Assembly: GCA_900313845.1 (NCBI GenBank) | Contig: OMTC01000097.1 | Span: forward strand, 1 to 15,131 | Direction of reading: 5' to 3' | Origin: an uncultured Prevotellaceae bacterium | GTDB lineage: Bacteria; Bacteroidota; Bacteroidia; Bacteroidales; Bacteroidaceae | DNA: 15,131 bases | Shown here: positions 1 through 5,964 of the stretch, one piece after another | How the letters are laid out: each line of letters begins with the position of its first letter | Position numbering within the stretch: the first letter of the stretch is position 1 | Notes under the pieces: model-generated | Told to the model about the DNA's origin: nothing | Seen by the model: the letters and a program-made list of their open reading frames with translations, nothing else | The model's database searches: none | Program-made: the position numbers and the translations under genes

Positions 1-1353
1 CAACTCTGGAATCTCAGGGATATCCATCTTCAAACCCTGCTTACCAAGCATGGTGAGCTGGTTCTTGTCAGCCTTCTCAATGTGGTCGAGCAATTCTGTC
101 ACCTGCTTACCGAGGAAACTGGATATGATGGCAGTCGGAGCCTCGTTGGCACCGAGTCGGTGAGCATTGGTGGCAGACATGATGGATGCCTTCAGCAGTC
201 CGTTGTGACGCCATACACCCATGAGAGTCTCCACGATGAAGACCACGAAGCGGAGATTGTCCTCAACCGTCTTGCCAGGAGCATGGAGGAGCACCCCTGT
301 GTCGGTGGAAAGGCTCCAGTTATTATGCTTGCCCGAACCATTGATGCCGGCAAAAGGCTTTTCGTGGAGCAGCACACGGAAACCATGCTTTCGAGCCACT
401 TTCTTCATCAGACTCATGAGGAGCATATTGTGGTCCACAGCGAGGTTGGTGTCCTCGAAAATAGGCGCCAACTCAAACTGGTTTGGAGCCACCTCGTTGT
501 GACGGGTCTTGCAAGGGATGCCGAGCTCCAAAGCCTGAATCTCAAGGTCCTTCATAAATGCCTGCACTCGGTCGGGAATCGTACCGAAATAGTGGTCGTC
601 CATCTGCTGGTTCTTGGCTGAGTCGTGACCCATGAGGGTGCGTCCCGTGAGGAGCAGGTCGGGACGAGCCGAATAGAGACCTTCATCCACAAGGAAATAT
701 TCCTGTTCCCAACCCAGGTTGGAAGTCACCTTCTTCACGTTAGGGTCGAAATAATGGCACACCTCCGTAGCAGCCACATTCACGGCATGGAGGGCACGCA
801 GGAGCGGAGCCTTGTAGTCGAGTGCCTCACCGCTATAACTGATAAAGACGGTTGGAATACAAAGCGTGTCGTCGATGATGAACACAGGACTCGTTGGGTC
901 CCATGCAGAATAGCCACGTGCCTCGAAGGTGCTACGAATACCTCCCGATGGGAACGAACTGGCATCAGGTTCTTGCTGAACGAGCAACTTGCCAGAGAAT
1001 TCCTCCACCATACCACCTTTTCCATCGTGCTCGATGAAGGAGTCGTGCTTCTCGGCAGTCCCTTCAGTGAGAGGCTGGAACCAGTGGGTGTAGTGGGTGA
1101 CGCCATTTTCTGTAGCCCACTGCTTCATACCTGCTGCCACAGCATCTGCTACGTCGCGGTCGAGGCGTGCACCATTGTCAATTACGTCAACCATCTTATT
1201 ATACACATCCTTTGGCAGGTACTTGTACATCTTTTCGCGGTTGAACACTTTCTTTCCAAAGTACTCACAAGGTCTTCCTTCTGGAGCCTTCACGTCGAGC
1301 GGCTTCTTACTGAATGCCTGCTCAACAACTTGAAATCTTAAATTTGAAAACAT
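1..1353 (-). CDS. glnN: Type III glutamine synthetase, N-terminal 451 residues (3' end outside window)
   Basis: Encodes the N-terminal part of a cytoplasmic glutamine synthetase of the GSIII/GlnN class, which condenses glutamate and ammonium using ATP. The class is normally about 730 residues, so roughly 60% is present. The frame is open from the ATG at 1353 to base 1. It begins MFSNLRFQVVEQAFSKKPLD, typical of the class. Class motifs include WEQEYFLVDEGLY (about 215-227), the block ending PCKTRHNEVAPNQFELAP (280-297), FAGINGSGKHNNWSLST (334-350), and the block around WRHNGLLKASIMSATNAHR (381-399). The glutamate and histidine positions that bind metal and substrate in the synthetase fold lie within these blocks. 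It is the last gene of a leftward dapF-dapL-glnN run, 186 bp after dapL, and that spacer is filled with repeats. No Shine-Dalgarno precedes the start. I see no damage in the visible part. Confidence 0.96.
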   Translation of the reverse strand, partial: MFSNLRFQVVEQAFSKKPLDVKAPEGRPCEYFGKKVFNREKMYKYLPKDVYNKMVDVIDNGARLDRDVADAVAAGMKQWATENGVTHYTHWFQPLTEGTAEKHDSFIEHDGKGGMVEEFSGKLLVQQEPDASSFPSGGIRSTFEARGYSAWDPTSPVFIIDDTLCIPTVFISYSGEALDYKAPLLRALHAVNVAATEVCHYFDPNVKKVTSNLGWEQEYFLVDEGLYSARPDLLLTGRTLMGHDSAKNQQMDDHYFGTIPDRVQAFMKDLEIQALELGIPCKTRHNEVAPNQFELAPIFEDTNLAVDHNMLLMSLMKKVARKHGFRVLLHEKPFAGINGSGKHNNWSLSTDTGVLLHAPGKTVEDNLRFVVFIVETLMGVWRHNGLLKASIMSATNAHRLGANEAPTAIISSFLGKQVTELLDHIEKADKNQLTMLGKQGLKMDIPEIPEL

Positions 1354-1358
1354 AAAGC

Positions 1359-1395
1359 GATTTACTTATTTACGGATTTACTATTTACTGATTTA
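1359..1395 (-). repeat. GTAAAT-type tandem array in the glnN 5' leader
   Basis: Read on the minus strand, the word AGTAAAT or a close variant (AGTAAAT, AGTAAAT, CGTAAAT, AGTAAAT) recurs four times with 7-8 nt spacing and ends about 5 nt before the glnN start. It resembles the other short degenerate tandem arrays in this window but has its own word. No function is known. It would form most of the ribosome-proximal mRNA leader of glnN, keeping it A/U-rich and unstructured. Confidence 0.6.
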
Positions 1396-1398
1396 TAA

Positions 1399-1411
1399 GG
1401 CACTTCGTGCT
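1399..1411. repeat. Small hairpin module GGCAC-TTC-GTGCT
   Basis: The 13-nt near-palindrome GGCACTTCGTGCT can form a 5-bp stem (one G-T pair) with a 3-nt loop. The same module, with perfect arms, recurs at 2793-2805 next to the same kind of GTTTCAA heptamers, so hairpin and heptamers appear to travel as one composite repeat. Confidence 0.55.
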
Positions 1412-1412
1412 G

Positions 1413-1440
1413 GTTTAAAGTTTCAAGTTTCAGGTTTCAA
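1413..1440. repeat. Heptanucleotide array, 4 units of GTTTCAA type
   Basis: Four consecutive 7-nt units: GTTTAAA, GTTTCAA, GTTTCAG, GTTTCAA. The period is exact and units differ by single substitutions. The same word recurs at 2779-2840. It lies in the dapL-glnN spacer. Confidence 0.75.
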
Positions 1441-1467
1441 GAATCCTTTTTAATCCTTTTAATCCCT
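1441..1467 (-). repeat. GGATT(T)AAA module, inverted copy
   Basis: On the minus strand this reads as GGATTAAAA-type units spaced 9-10 nt, a diverged copy of the 36-nt repeat found after the P-II gene (4510-4545) and after the porin gene (6702-6737). In all three places the module lies downstream of the preceding gene in that gene's transcription direction, with GTGAA/GTGAG-type heptamers close by. Confidence 0.6.
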
Positions 1468-1469
1468 GA

Positions 1470-1497
1470 TTCATTTTTCACTTTTCACTCTTCATTT
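1470..1497. repeat. Heptanucleotide array, 4 units of TTCACTT type
   Basis: Four exact 7-nt steps: TTCATTT, TTCACTT, TTCACTC, TTCATTT. It directly abuts the GC-rich hairpin element at 1499-1540. On the minus strand the word becomes AAGTGAA, related to the GTGAAAA array at 6734-6761. Confidence 0.7.
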
Positions 1498-1498
1498 T

Positions 1499-1540
1499 AC
1501 TCCCCTCGCCTTTTGGAGAGGGGTTGGGGGTGAGGCTTTT
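1499..1540 (+). repeat. GC-rich hairpin element A, copy 1
   Basis: A 42-bp element running from ACTCCCCTCG to GGTGAGGCTTTT. It contains the stem CCCCTC (1502-1507) / GAGGGG (1518-1523) with a 10-nt loop, followed by a G-rich run. Two more copies, nearly identical and on the same strand, are at 2944-2985 and 12937-12977. Here it abuts the dapL stop codon, overlapping it by one base. It may act as a 3' stabiliser or terminator of dapL mRNA, but it lacks the classic stem plus U-run on the minus strand. Confidence 0.8.
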
Positions 1541-2775
1541 CACTTCCCATTCCATTTTCTAATCCTTTCCAGCGCTTCTTCGGTTTGCTCGTGGGTGCCA
1601 AAAGCAGTGAAACGGACGTAGCCTTCGCCACTTGGACCGAAACCGACTCCAGGGGTGCAAACTACCTGTGCCCCATAGAGCATAGCTTCGAAGAACTGCC
1701 AGGATGGTGTGCCGTTTGGCGTGCGCATCCATACGTAAGGAGCATTCTCGCCTCCATACACTTCGAAACCTAACTCGCGGAAGGTTTGCAACATGCGAGC
1801 AGCATTCTGCATATAGTAGTTAATCGTGTTTGCCACTTGCTCCTTTCCTTCGGGCGTGTAGATGGCTTCGGCAGCACGCTGACTGAGATAGCTCGTGCCA
1901 TTGAATTTCGTGGATTGACGGCGTAGCCAGAGAGGATTCAAAGGAATGCGATCCCCATGCAAGGTGGCAGCGGTAAGTTCTTTAGGCACCACAGTATAGC
2001 CACAGCGTACACCCGTGAATCCAGCCGTCTTGGAATAGCTATGGAACTCGATGGCACATTTCCTTGCGCCTCGGATTTCGTAGATGGAATGAGGTATTTC
2101 GGGATTCCGAATATATGCCTCGTAAGCGGCATCGAAGAAGATGAGCGTATCGTTCTTCAAAGCATAGTTCACCCACTTGCGAAGCTGCTCTTTGGTGAGC
2201 ACCGTACCCGTTGGATTGTTAGGATAGCAAAGGTAGATGACATCCACTCGCCTATCGGGCAAGGCTGGTACGAAATTGTTTTCCGCCGTGCAAGGCAGAT
2301 ACACCACATTCGACCATCGACCATCATCGTCCTTCCATCCCGCACGTCCAATCATGGCATTCGAGTCAAGATAGACGGGATAGATAGGGTCGGTCACTCC
2401 CACGGAGTTGTCCCAACGAATCAGTTCCTGAATGTTGCCCGTGTCGCTCTTGGCACCATCGTTGATGAAAATCTCGTCCATATCGAGATGGACGCCTCGA
2501 GGGAGGAAGTCATTCTTCAGAATTGCCTCGCGCAAAAAGTCGTAACCCTGTTCTGGACCATAGCCACGGAATCCCTGAACGGTCGCCATCTCGTCAGTGG
2601 CACGATGCAATGCCTCTATCACTGCAGGACAGAGCGGCTGCGTGACATCGCCAATGCCGAGACTGATGAGATTTGCCTGTCGGCGCGTCGTGCGAAACAC
2701 ATTCACTCGCTTCGCAATGTCGGCAAACAAGTAGTTCCCTGGCAATTTCAAAAAATGTTCGTTAACTAATGACAT
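1540..2775 (-). CDS. dapL: LL-diaminopimelate aminotransferase
   Basis: A 411-residue PLP-dependent fold type I aminotransferase. It converts tetrahydrodipicolinate to LL-2,6-diaminopimelate in one step with glutamate as amino donor, bypassing the succinylase/acetylase branches of lysine and peptidoglycan precursor synthesis. Visible features: ISLGIGDVTQPL near residues 37-48 (substrate lid), AKSDTGNIQEL near 108-118, PNNPTG at 185-190, FFDAAYEAYI at 213-222 with Asp215 for the PLP ring nitrogen, SYSKT at 246-250 with Lys249 as the PLP lysine, and YVRFTAFG near 386-393 with the substrate-carboxylate Arg388. The length is normal for DapL (about 410). It lies 166 bp downstream of dapF, the next enzyme in the pathway. 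The ATG follows a repeat-built leader with no Shine-Dalgarno. The protein looks intact. Confidence 0.97.
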   Translation of the reverse strand: MSLVNEHFLKLPGNYLFADIAKRVNVFRTTRRQANLISLGIGDVTQPLCPAVIEALHRATDEMATVQGFRGYGPEQGYDFLREAILKNDFLPRGVHLDMDEIFINDGAKSDTGNIQELIRWDNSVGVTDPIYPVYLDSNAMIGRAGWKDDDGRWSNVVYLPCTAENNFVPALPDRRVDVIYLCYPNNPTGTVLTKEQLRKWVNYALKNDTLIFFDAAYEAYIRNPEIPHSIYEIRGARKCAIEFHSYSKTAGFTGVRCGYTVVPKELTAATLHGDRIPLNPLWLRRQSTKFNGTSYLSQRAAEAIYTPEGKEQVANTINYYMQNAARMLQTFRELGFEVYGGENAPYVWMRTPNGTPSWQFFEAMLYGAQVVCTPGVGFGPSGEGYVRFTAFGTHEQTEEALERIRKWNGK

Positions 2776-2778
2776 AAA

Positions 2779-2840
2779 GTATCAAGTTTCAAGGCACTTT
2801 GTGCCGGTTTCAAGTTTCAAGGCGCAAAGCGCCGTTTCAA
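2779..2840. repeat. GTTTCAA heptamer array interrupted by two perfect hairpins (dapL leader)
   Basis: Order on the plus strand: GTATCAA, GTTTCAA, a 14-nt block holding GGCAC-TTT-GTGCC (2793-2805), GTTTCAA, GTTTCAA, then GGCGC-AAA-GCGCC (2821-2833), then GTTTCAA. Both hairpins have perfect 5-bp arms and 3-nt loops. The array ends three bases upstream of the dapL start on the minus strand and therefore forms its 5' leader. Confidence 0.8.
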
Positions 2841-2841
2841 A

Positions 2842-2922
2842 GCCCCCACCTGCTCCCCCGAGGGGGAGGGAAAAGCCATCCGGATGGTATTCTCCTCCCC
2901 TTGGGGAGGATGGGAGGGGGCC
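2842..2922. repeat. Compound palindrome cluster between dapF and dapL
   Basis: Three consecutive palindromes in 81 bp: CTCCCCC-GA-GGGGGAG (2853-2868, 7-bp arms), the perfect 12-mer CCATCCGGATGG (2876-2887), and CCTCCCC-TT-GGGGAGG (2894-2909, 7-bp arms). GCCCCC (2843-2848) and GGGGGC (2916-2921) at the two ends can pair as an outer stem. This looks like a REP/BIME-type composite intergenic element rather than a factor-independent terminator, because no long T-run follows on the minus strand. The CCGGATGG core recurs at 4577-4584. Confidence 0.75.
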
Positions 2923-2941
2923 TTATTTTTCACACTTCATT

Positions 2942-3805
2942 CTACTCCCCTCGCCCTTTGGAGAGGGGTTGGGGGTGAGGCTTTTCTACTTCTCCTTCAA
3001 ACACGAATTCCGCAGGTCCTGTCATATAGACGTGTCCGTCCTGCTCGTTCCATTCGATGCTCAAGGTTCCGCCATCCATCACGATATTCGACCGACGTCC
3101 ACCTCTGCCTGTCAATACGACTGCCACAGCGGTAGCACAAGCACCCGTACCACATGCCATTGTCACACCACTGCCGCGTTCCCAGACCCTCATTCGAATC
3201 TGTCCGTCAGCTTCCACATGAGCGAATTCTATGTTGCAACGCTGAGGGAATGCCTCATGAAACTCCAACTTCGGACCCAGTTCCTCCACTTGGTCCACAT
3301 CGTCGGTGAAGATAACATAATGTGGGTTTCCTATCGACACAAAGGTACCTTTCATCAAACTATCCATCGGGTGGAATTGCATTTCATCCGCTAACACGGG
3401 CTTACCCATATCAACCGTCACCGATTCTATTCCACCACTCTCGGCAGGTTCAAGCGAAGAAGACGGTTTCAGCATCAATGTCTTCACACCCGAAAGAGTC
3501 TGCAAGCGAATCTTCGTCTTCGTAGTGAGTCCCTTCTCAAACACATATTTGCCAATACACCTCGAAGCATTACCACACATACGTGCCTCACTCCCATCTG
3601 CATTGAAGATACGCATAGAGAAATCGGCATCGTTGGTATCAGCTCGTCCTATCAACACCAAACCATCCGCACCAATTCCGTTGTGGCGGTCACTCCATGC
3701 AATCGCTGCTGATGCTGGATCCTCTATATGATATAAGGAAGCGTCAACGTAGATGTAATCGTTGCCAGCACCTTGCATCTTTGTGAAGTGTATCCTTTGT
3801 GTCAT
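2942..3805 (-). CDS. dapF: Diaminopimelate epimerase
   Basis: A 287-residue cofactor-independent epimerase converting LL- to meso-diaminopimelate, for lysine and peptidoglycan synthesis in the cytoplasm. The two-cysteine racemase active site is present: Cys77 in RMCGNASRC (75-83) and Cys218 in MACGTGACATA (216-226). The N-terminal HFTKMQGAGNDYIYVD (6-21), GIGADGLV (43-50) and SIGNPHYV (157-164) blocks are also conserved. The native protein would be expected to end near FVFEGEVE (267-274). The last 13 residues, KPHPQPLSKGRGE, and the TAG stop are encoded by the minus strand of GC-rich element A copy 2, so the C-terminus has been replaced or extended by a repeat. It has its own promoter-like sequence upstream and precedes dapL in the same direction. 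Confidence 0.97.
   Translation of the reverse strand: MTQRIHFTKMQGAGNDYIYVDASLYHIEDPASAAIAWSDRHNGIGADGLVLIGRADTNDADFSMRIFNADGSEARMCGNASRCIGKYVFEKGLTTKTKIRLQTLSGVKTLMLKPSSSLEPAESGGIESVTVDMGKPVLADEMQFHPMDSLMKGTFVSIGNPHYVIFTDDVDQVEELGPKLEFHEAFPQRCNIEFAHVEADGQIRMRVWERGSGVTMACGTGACATAVAVVLTGRGGRRSNIVMDGGTLSIEWNEQDGHVYMTGPAEFVFEGEVEKPHPQPLSKGRGE
2944..2985 (+). repeat. GC-rich hairpin element A, copy 2 (inside the dapF 3' end)
   Basis: Same element as at 1499-1540 and 12937-12977, with the CCCCTC (2947-2952) / GAGGGG (2963-2968) stem. It overlaps the last 14 codons of dapF and contributes the stop codon (CTA at 2942-2944, TAG on the minus strand). Confidence 0.8.
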
Positions 3806-3854
3806 TTTGAATCAATTTTATCAATTATGATTTCATTATGTTCTAAATTCGCTG

Positions 3855-3884
3855 CAAAGTTAATGCAAAAAGATAGTAAATCAA
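3855..3884 (-). promoter_or_regulatory. Bacteroidota-type promoter for dapF
   Basis: On the minus strand, TTG (3884-3882), a 19-bp spacer, then TAACTTTG (3862-3855). This matches the known Bacteroidetes sigma consensus TTTG-N19-21-TAnnTTTG in its -7 box and spacing. The expected start site would leave a 5' leader of about 40-45 nt before the dapF ATG. Confidence 0.65.
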
Positions 3885-4061
3885 TAAAAATCGAGACAGT
3901 AATTTTGTTCATTTTAGCAAAAGATTGCAATTTGTAAGCAATTATTGATTTATTTTAAAGATTTGAAAGAAAAAGTAAGGCAAAATAAACAAAAATATAA
4001 TTTGAAATAAAAATCAATTTCGGAATGTCGCAAATTTCAAGGATTCACTGACAAAACGTCG

Positions 4062-4069
4062 TAACTTTG
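4062..4069 (+). promoter_or_regulatory. -7 promoter box for the P-II / amtB unit
   Basis: TAACTTTG is a perfect TAnnTTTG box, set in GTCGTAACTTTGCA (4058-4071). This matches the gltB upstream box context (6924-6937) in 13 of 14 positions. I do not see a good -33 TTTG at the usual spacing. The expected start site lies about 75-85 nt before the P-II start codon. Confidence 0.55.
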
Positions 4070-4104
4070 CACCCGAAAAAGAAAAGACGGAAAGTGAAAA
4101 TGCC

Positions 4105-4137
4105 ATGTGGCAGAAGCACTTGAAGCTCAAATACTAA
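4105..4137 (+). CDS. Possible 10-codon leader peptide upstream of the P-II gene
   Basis: ATG followed by nine sense codons and TAA, encoding MWQKHLKLKY, downstream of the -7 box and 18 bp before the P-II ATG. An overlapping 7-codon frame starts at 4099. Such short frames occur by chance. It is listed only because it sits in a promoter-proximal leader and ends just before the regulator gene. There is no Shine-Dalgarno and no homology that I recognise. Confidence 0.15.
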   Translation: MWQKHLKLKY

Positions 4138-4155
4138 TTTATAATTTATTAAGGT

Positions 4156-4503
4156 ATGAAAAAGATTGAAGCAATTATCAGGAAGACGAAATTTGAAGAG
4201 GTCAAGGATGCCTTGCTTTCGTCAGACATCGATTGGTTTGAGTATCACGATGTGCATGGGATTGGTCAGAGTCGCCAGGAACGCATCTACCGTGGCGTTC
4301 AGTATAGTACCGATGTGATTGAACGAGTTGCTATCACTATTGTGTGTCGAGACATCGTCCTCGCTCCCACCGTTCAGGTGATTCTGAAGGTGGCGCATAC
4401 AGGGAATGTTGGAGATGGTCGAATCTTCGTCAGCGACATGATAGACGTTTACTCCATCCGCACAGGTGAATCTGGCGACACAGTTTTAAGAGACAAGAAA
4501 TAA
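4156..4503 (+). CDS. P-II family nitrogen regulatory protein
   Basis: A 115-residue cytoplasmic trimeric signal protein of the GlnB/GlnK family, which binds ATP/ADP and 2-oxoglutarate and controls targets such as ammonium channels. It starts MKKIEAIIRKTKFEEVKDAL, the usual family N-terminus. The B-loop is TGNVGDGRIFV (82-92) and the C-terminal signature IRTGESGD is at 101-108. The T-loop is GIGQSRQERIYRGVQY (35-50): Tyr50 lines up with the uridylylated Tyr51 of E. coli GlnB, but the loop is one residue shorter and lacks the usual GRQKGHTELY wording. The gene directly precedes amtB, the classical GlnK-AmtB pairing, so a GlnK-like role is likely. I leave the symbol blank because GlnB and GlnK cannot be told apart from sequence here. 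Confidence 0.93.
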   Translation: MKKIEAIIRKTKFEEVKDALLSSDIDWFEYHDVHGIGQSRQERIYRGVQYSTDVIERVAITIVCRDIVLAPTVQVILKVAHTGNVGDGRIFVSDMIDVYSIRTGESGDTVLRDKK

Positions 4504-4509
4504 GGTCAG

Positions 4510-4545
4510 GGATTTAAAGGATTTAAAAGGATTTTCTAAAAGTGA
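4510..4545 (+). repeat. 36-nt direct repeat, copy 1
   Basis: By eye, a perfect 36-nt match to 6702-6737, built from GGATTTAAA-type units and ending TAAAAGTGA. Here it starts 7 nt after the P-II stop codon; the other copy starts 21 nt after the porin stop codon. An inverted, diverged copy is at 1441-1467. Confidence 0.85.
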
Positions 4546-4569
4546 GTAAGGAGAAGTGAGTAGTGAGTA
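4542..4569. repeat. Heptanucleotide array, 4 units of GTGAGTA type
   Basis: GTGAGTA, AGGAGAA, GTGAGTA, GTGAGTA in exact 7-nt register, overlapping the end of the 36-nt repeat. It lies in the P-II/amtB spacer. Confidence 0.7.
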
Positions 4570-4588
4570 ATGCCTTCCGGATGGAATC

Positions 4589-4616
4589 GCTCCACGCTTC
4601 ACACTCTACGCTTCAC
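4589..4616. repeat. Heptanucleotide array, 4 units of GCTTCAC type
   Basis: GCTCCAC, GCTTCAC, ACTCTAC, GCTTCAC in exact 7-nt register, preceded by CCTTCCGGATGGAATC (4573-4588). The same word family occurs inside gltB at 7421-7448 and 8717-8751, so this is the intergenic counterpart of those coding insertions. Confidence 0.75.
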
Positions 4617-4624
4617 GCTAAATT

Positions 4625-4645
4625 CGTTAAACGTTAAACTTTAAA
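4625..4645. repeat. Heptanucleotide array, 3 units of CGTTAAA type
   Basis: CGTTAAA, CGTTAAA, CTTTAAA, ending 18 bp before the amtB start. The same word occurs at 6819-6839 and, inverted, at the pyrG stop codon (14640-14653). Confidence 0.75.
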
Positions 4646-4663
4646 CACAAACGCTTTAGTACA

Positions 4664-5893
4664 ATGAAAACAATAATATTATCTTCTGTGATTGGCGATA
4701 TCAGCGGAGTCGATACGCTATGGGTACTTTTGGGTGCGATGCTCGTGTTTTGGATGCAACCAGGTTTTGCCCTCGTGGAAGCGGGCATGACACGATCGAA
4801 GAACACAGCGAATATTCTTATGAAGAACTTTTGTGATTTTATGTGTGGAACGGTCCTTTTCTGGATCATCGGTTTTTCGTTGATGTTCGGGACCGACCAC
4901 GGTTTTCTCGGTTGGGACGGTTTCTTTTTCCGTTCAAACTTTGGTAACGAACAGTTGCCTGCCCCAGCCTACTTCATTTTCCAGACAATGTTCTGCGCCA
5001 CTGCTGCCACCATCGTGAGTGGTGCCATGGCTGAGCGCACGAAGTTCTCGAACTATCTCATTTATTCACTGCTGATTTCAGCTTTCGTTTACCCTATCTC
5101 AGGACACTGGGGCTGGGGAGGTGGATGGCTCGCAGAAATGGGTTTCCACGACTTCGCTGGTAGCACAATGGTACACGCCTGTGGTGGTATGCTGGCTTTG
5201 GCTGGTGCAATGGCATTGGGTCCTCGTGTTGGCAAGTACGACAAGCAAAAGAAGAGCCGTGCAATCCCAGGTCATAACCTCGCACTCTGTGCGCTCGGTG
5301 TGTTCTGCCTTTGGGTGGGTTGGTTCGGTTTCAACCCATGTTCTGAATTGAGCATCACAGGAGAAAGTGCTATCCACAGCGCTCATGTATTCATCACCAC
5401 CAATATGGCAGCAGCCACAGGAGGACTTGCTGCATTGGCATACACTTGGCTCGTTGACGGCAAGCCATCTCTCTCGATGGTGTGCAACGGTGTGCTGGCA
5501 GGATTGGTAGGTATCACAGCGGGATGCGACTGCGTGGACATTTGGGCATCGGCTCTGATTGGTGTGATTACCTCGGTGATTATGTGCTGGAGTGTATCTT
5601 TCATCGATAAGAAACTCCACATCGACGACCCTGTTGGTGCCATCAGCGTGCATGGCGTTGGCGGTATTCTCGGTACTATCCTCACAGGCGTATTTGTTAA
5701 CCCAGAACTGAATGGCACAGAGACAAACGTGCTGACACAAACCATCGGTGCTTTGGCAGTCTGTGCATGGGCATTCGGCATGGGTCTTATCATCTTCTAC
5801 GGACTGAAGAAGACCATCGGTTTGCGTTGCGACAAACGAATTGAAGAGGAAGGACTCGACGTGTATGAGCATGGTGAAACCTGCTACAACTAA
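4664..5893 (+). CDS. amtB: Ammonium transporter (Amt family)
   Basis: A 409-residue inner-membrane ammonium channel of the Amt/Mep/Rh family, expected to have 11 membrane helices and act as a trimer. Family hallmarks are visible: FWMQPGFALVEAGMTRSKN (29-47), FQTMFCATAATIVSGAMAER (106-125) with Phe110 in the outer gate position, Trp149 in GHWGWGGGWL near the recruitment site, the pore histidines His171 (VHACGG) and His330 (SVHGVGGILG), and GWFGFNPCSE (219-228). The C-terminal tail has the conserved EEGLDVYEHGE pattern (395-405) that in relatives contacts P-II proteins, in line with the adjacent P-II gene. No cleavable signal peptide is apparent; the N-terminus leads straight into helix 1. The 160-bp spacer from the P-II gene contains only repeats, so co-transcription is likely. 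Confidence 0.96.
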   Translation: MKTIILSSVIGDISGVDTLWVLLGAMLVFWMQPGFALVEAGMTRSKNTANILMKNFCDFMCGTVLFWIIGFSLMFGTDHGFLGWDGFFFRSNFGNEQLPAPAYFIFQTMFCATAATIVSGAMAERTKFSNYLIYSLLISAFVYPISGHWGWGGGWLAEMGFHDFAGSTMVHACGGMLALAGAMALGPRVGKYDKQKKSRAIPGHNLALCALGVFCLWVGWFGFNPCSELSITGESAIHSAHVFITTNMAAATGGLAALAYTWLVDGKPSLSMVCNGVLAGLVGITAGCDCVDIWASALIGVITSVIMCWSVSFIDKKLHIDDPVGAISVHGVGGILGTILTGVFVNPELNGTETNVLTQTIGALAVCAWAFGMGLIIFYGLKKTIGLRCDKRIEEEGLDVYEHGETCYN

Positions 5894-5964
5894 TCCCCCA
5901 ACAGACCTTTGTTTTTTCTATATATTTTCTTAATTTACATATTACTTTATTGGTCAAATTATAT

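Larger units (their letters stand above)
3806..4155. other. Divergent dapF / P-II intergenic region, 350 bp
   Basis: A strongly AT-rich region between two divergently transcribed units. Unlike the other spacers it carries none of the heptamer or GC-rich repeats. It holds a promoter-like sequence for each direction (separate entries), a 10-bp inverted repeat TAAATCAATA (3877-3886) / TATTGATTTA (3943-3952) separated by 56 bp, and a smaller ATTGC-N9-GCAAT dyad (3924-3942). The left arm of the larger repeat overlaps the dapF -33 box, so a regulator could bind here; this is inference. No protein-coding gene other than a possible 10-codon leader ORF is seen. Confidence 0.6.

Noticed and set aside
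82..1341. Long open frames on the plus strand opposite glnN (82-621, 625-1341)
   Set aside because: They are antisense to a continuous, motif-rich GlnN frame, have unlikely compositions and show no family pattern. They are shadows of glnN codon bias.
1499..1540. Element A as an ordinary intrinsic terminator
   Set aside because: The stem is followed by a G-rich stretch rather than a T-run, and one copy lies in a coding 3' end and another just before a start codon, which does not fit a simple terminator.
1957..2769. 270-codon plus-strand open frame opposite dapL
   Set aside because: It lies antisense to a fully conserved DapL and encodes no recognisable motif.
5099..5872. 257-codon minus-strand frame opposite amtB
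   Set aside because: Cys/His-rich nonsense typical of a reversed membrane-protein gene; amtB on the plus strand carries all family motifs.
5894..5964. Factor-independent terminator between amtB and the porin gene
   Set aside because: A T-run is present (about 5910-5918) but no stable hairpin precedes it.
5950..5964. TTG start at 5950 for the porin-like gene
   Set aside because: The ATG at 5965 gives a standard signal peptide; the five extra residues would put MVKLY in front of it without benefit.
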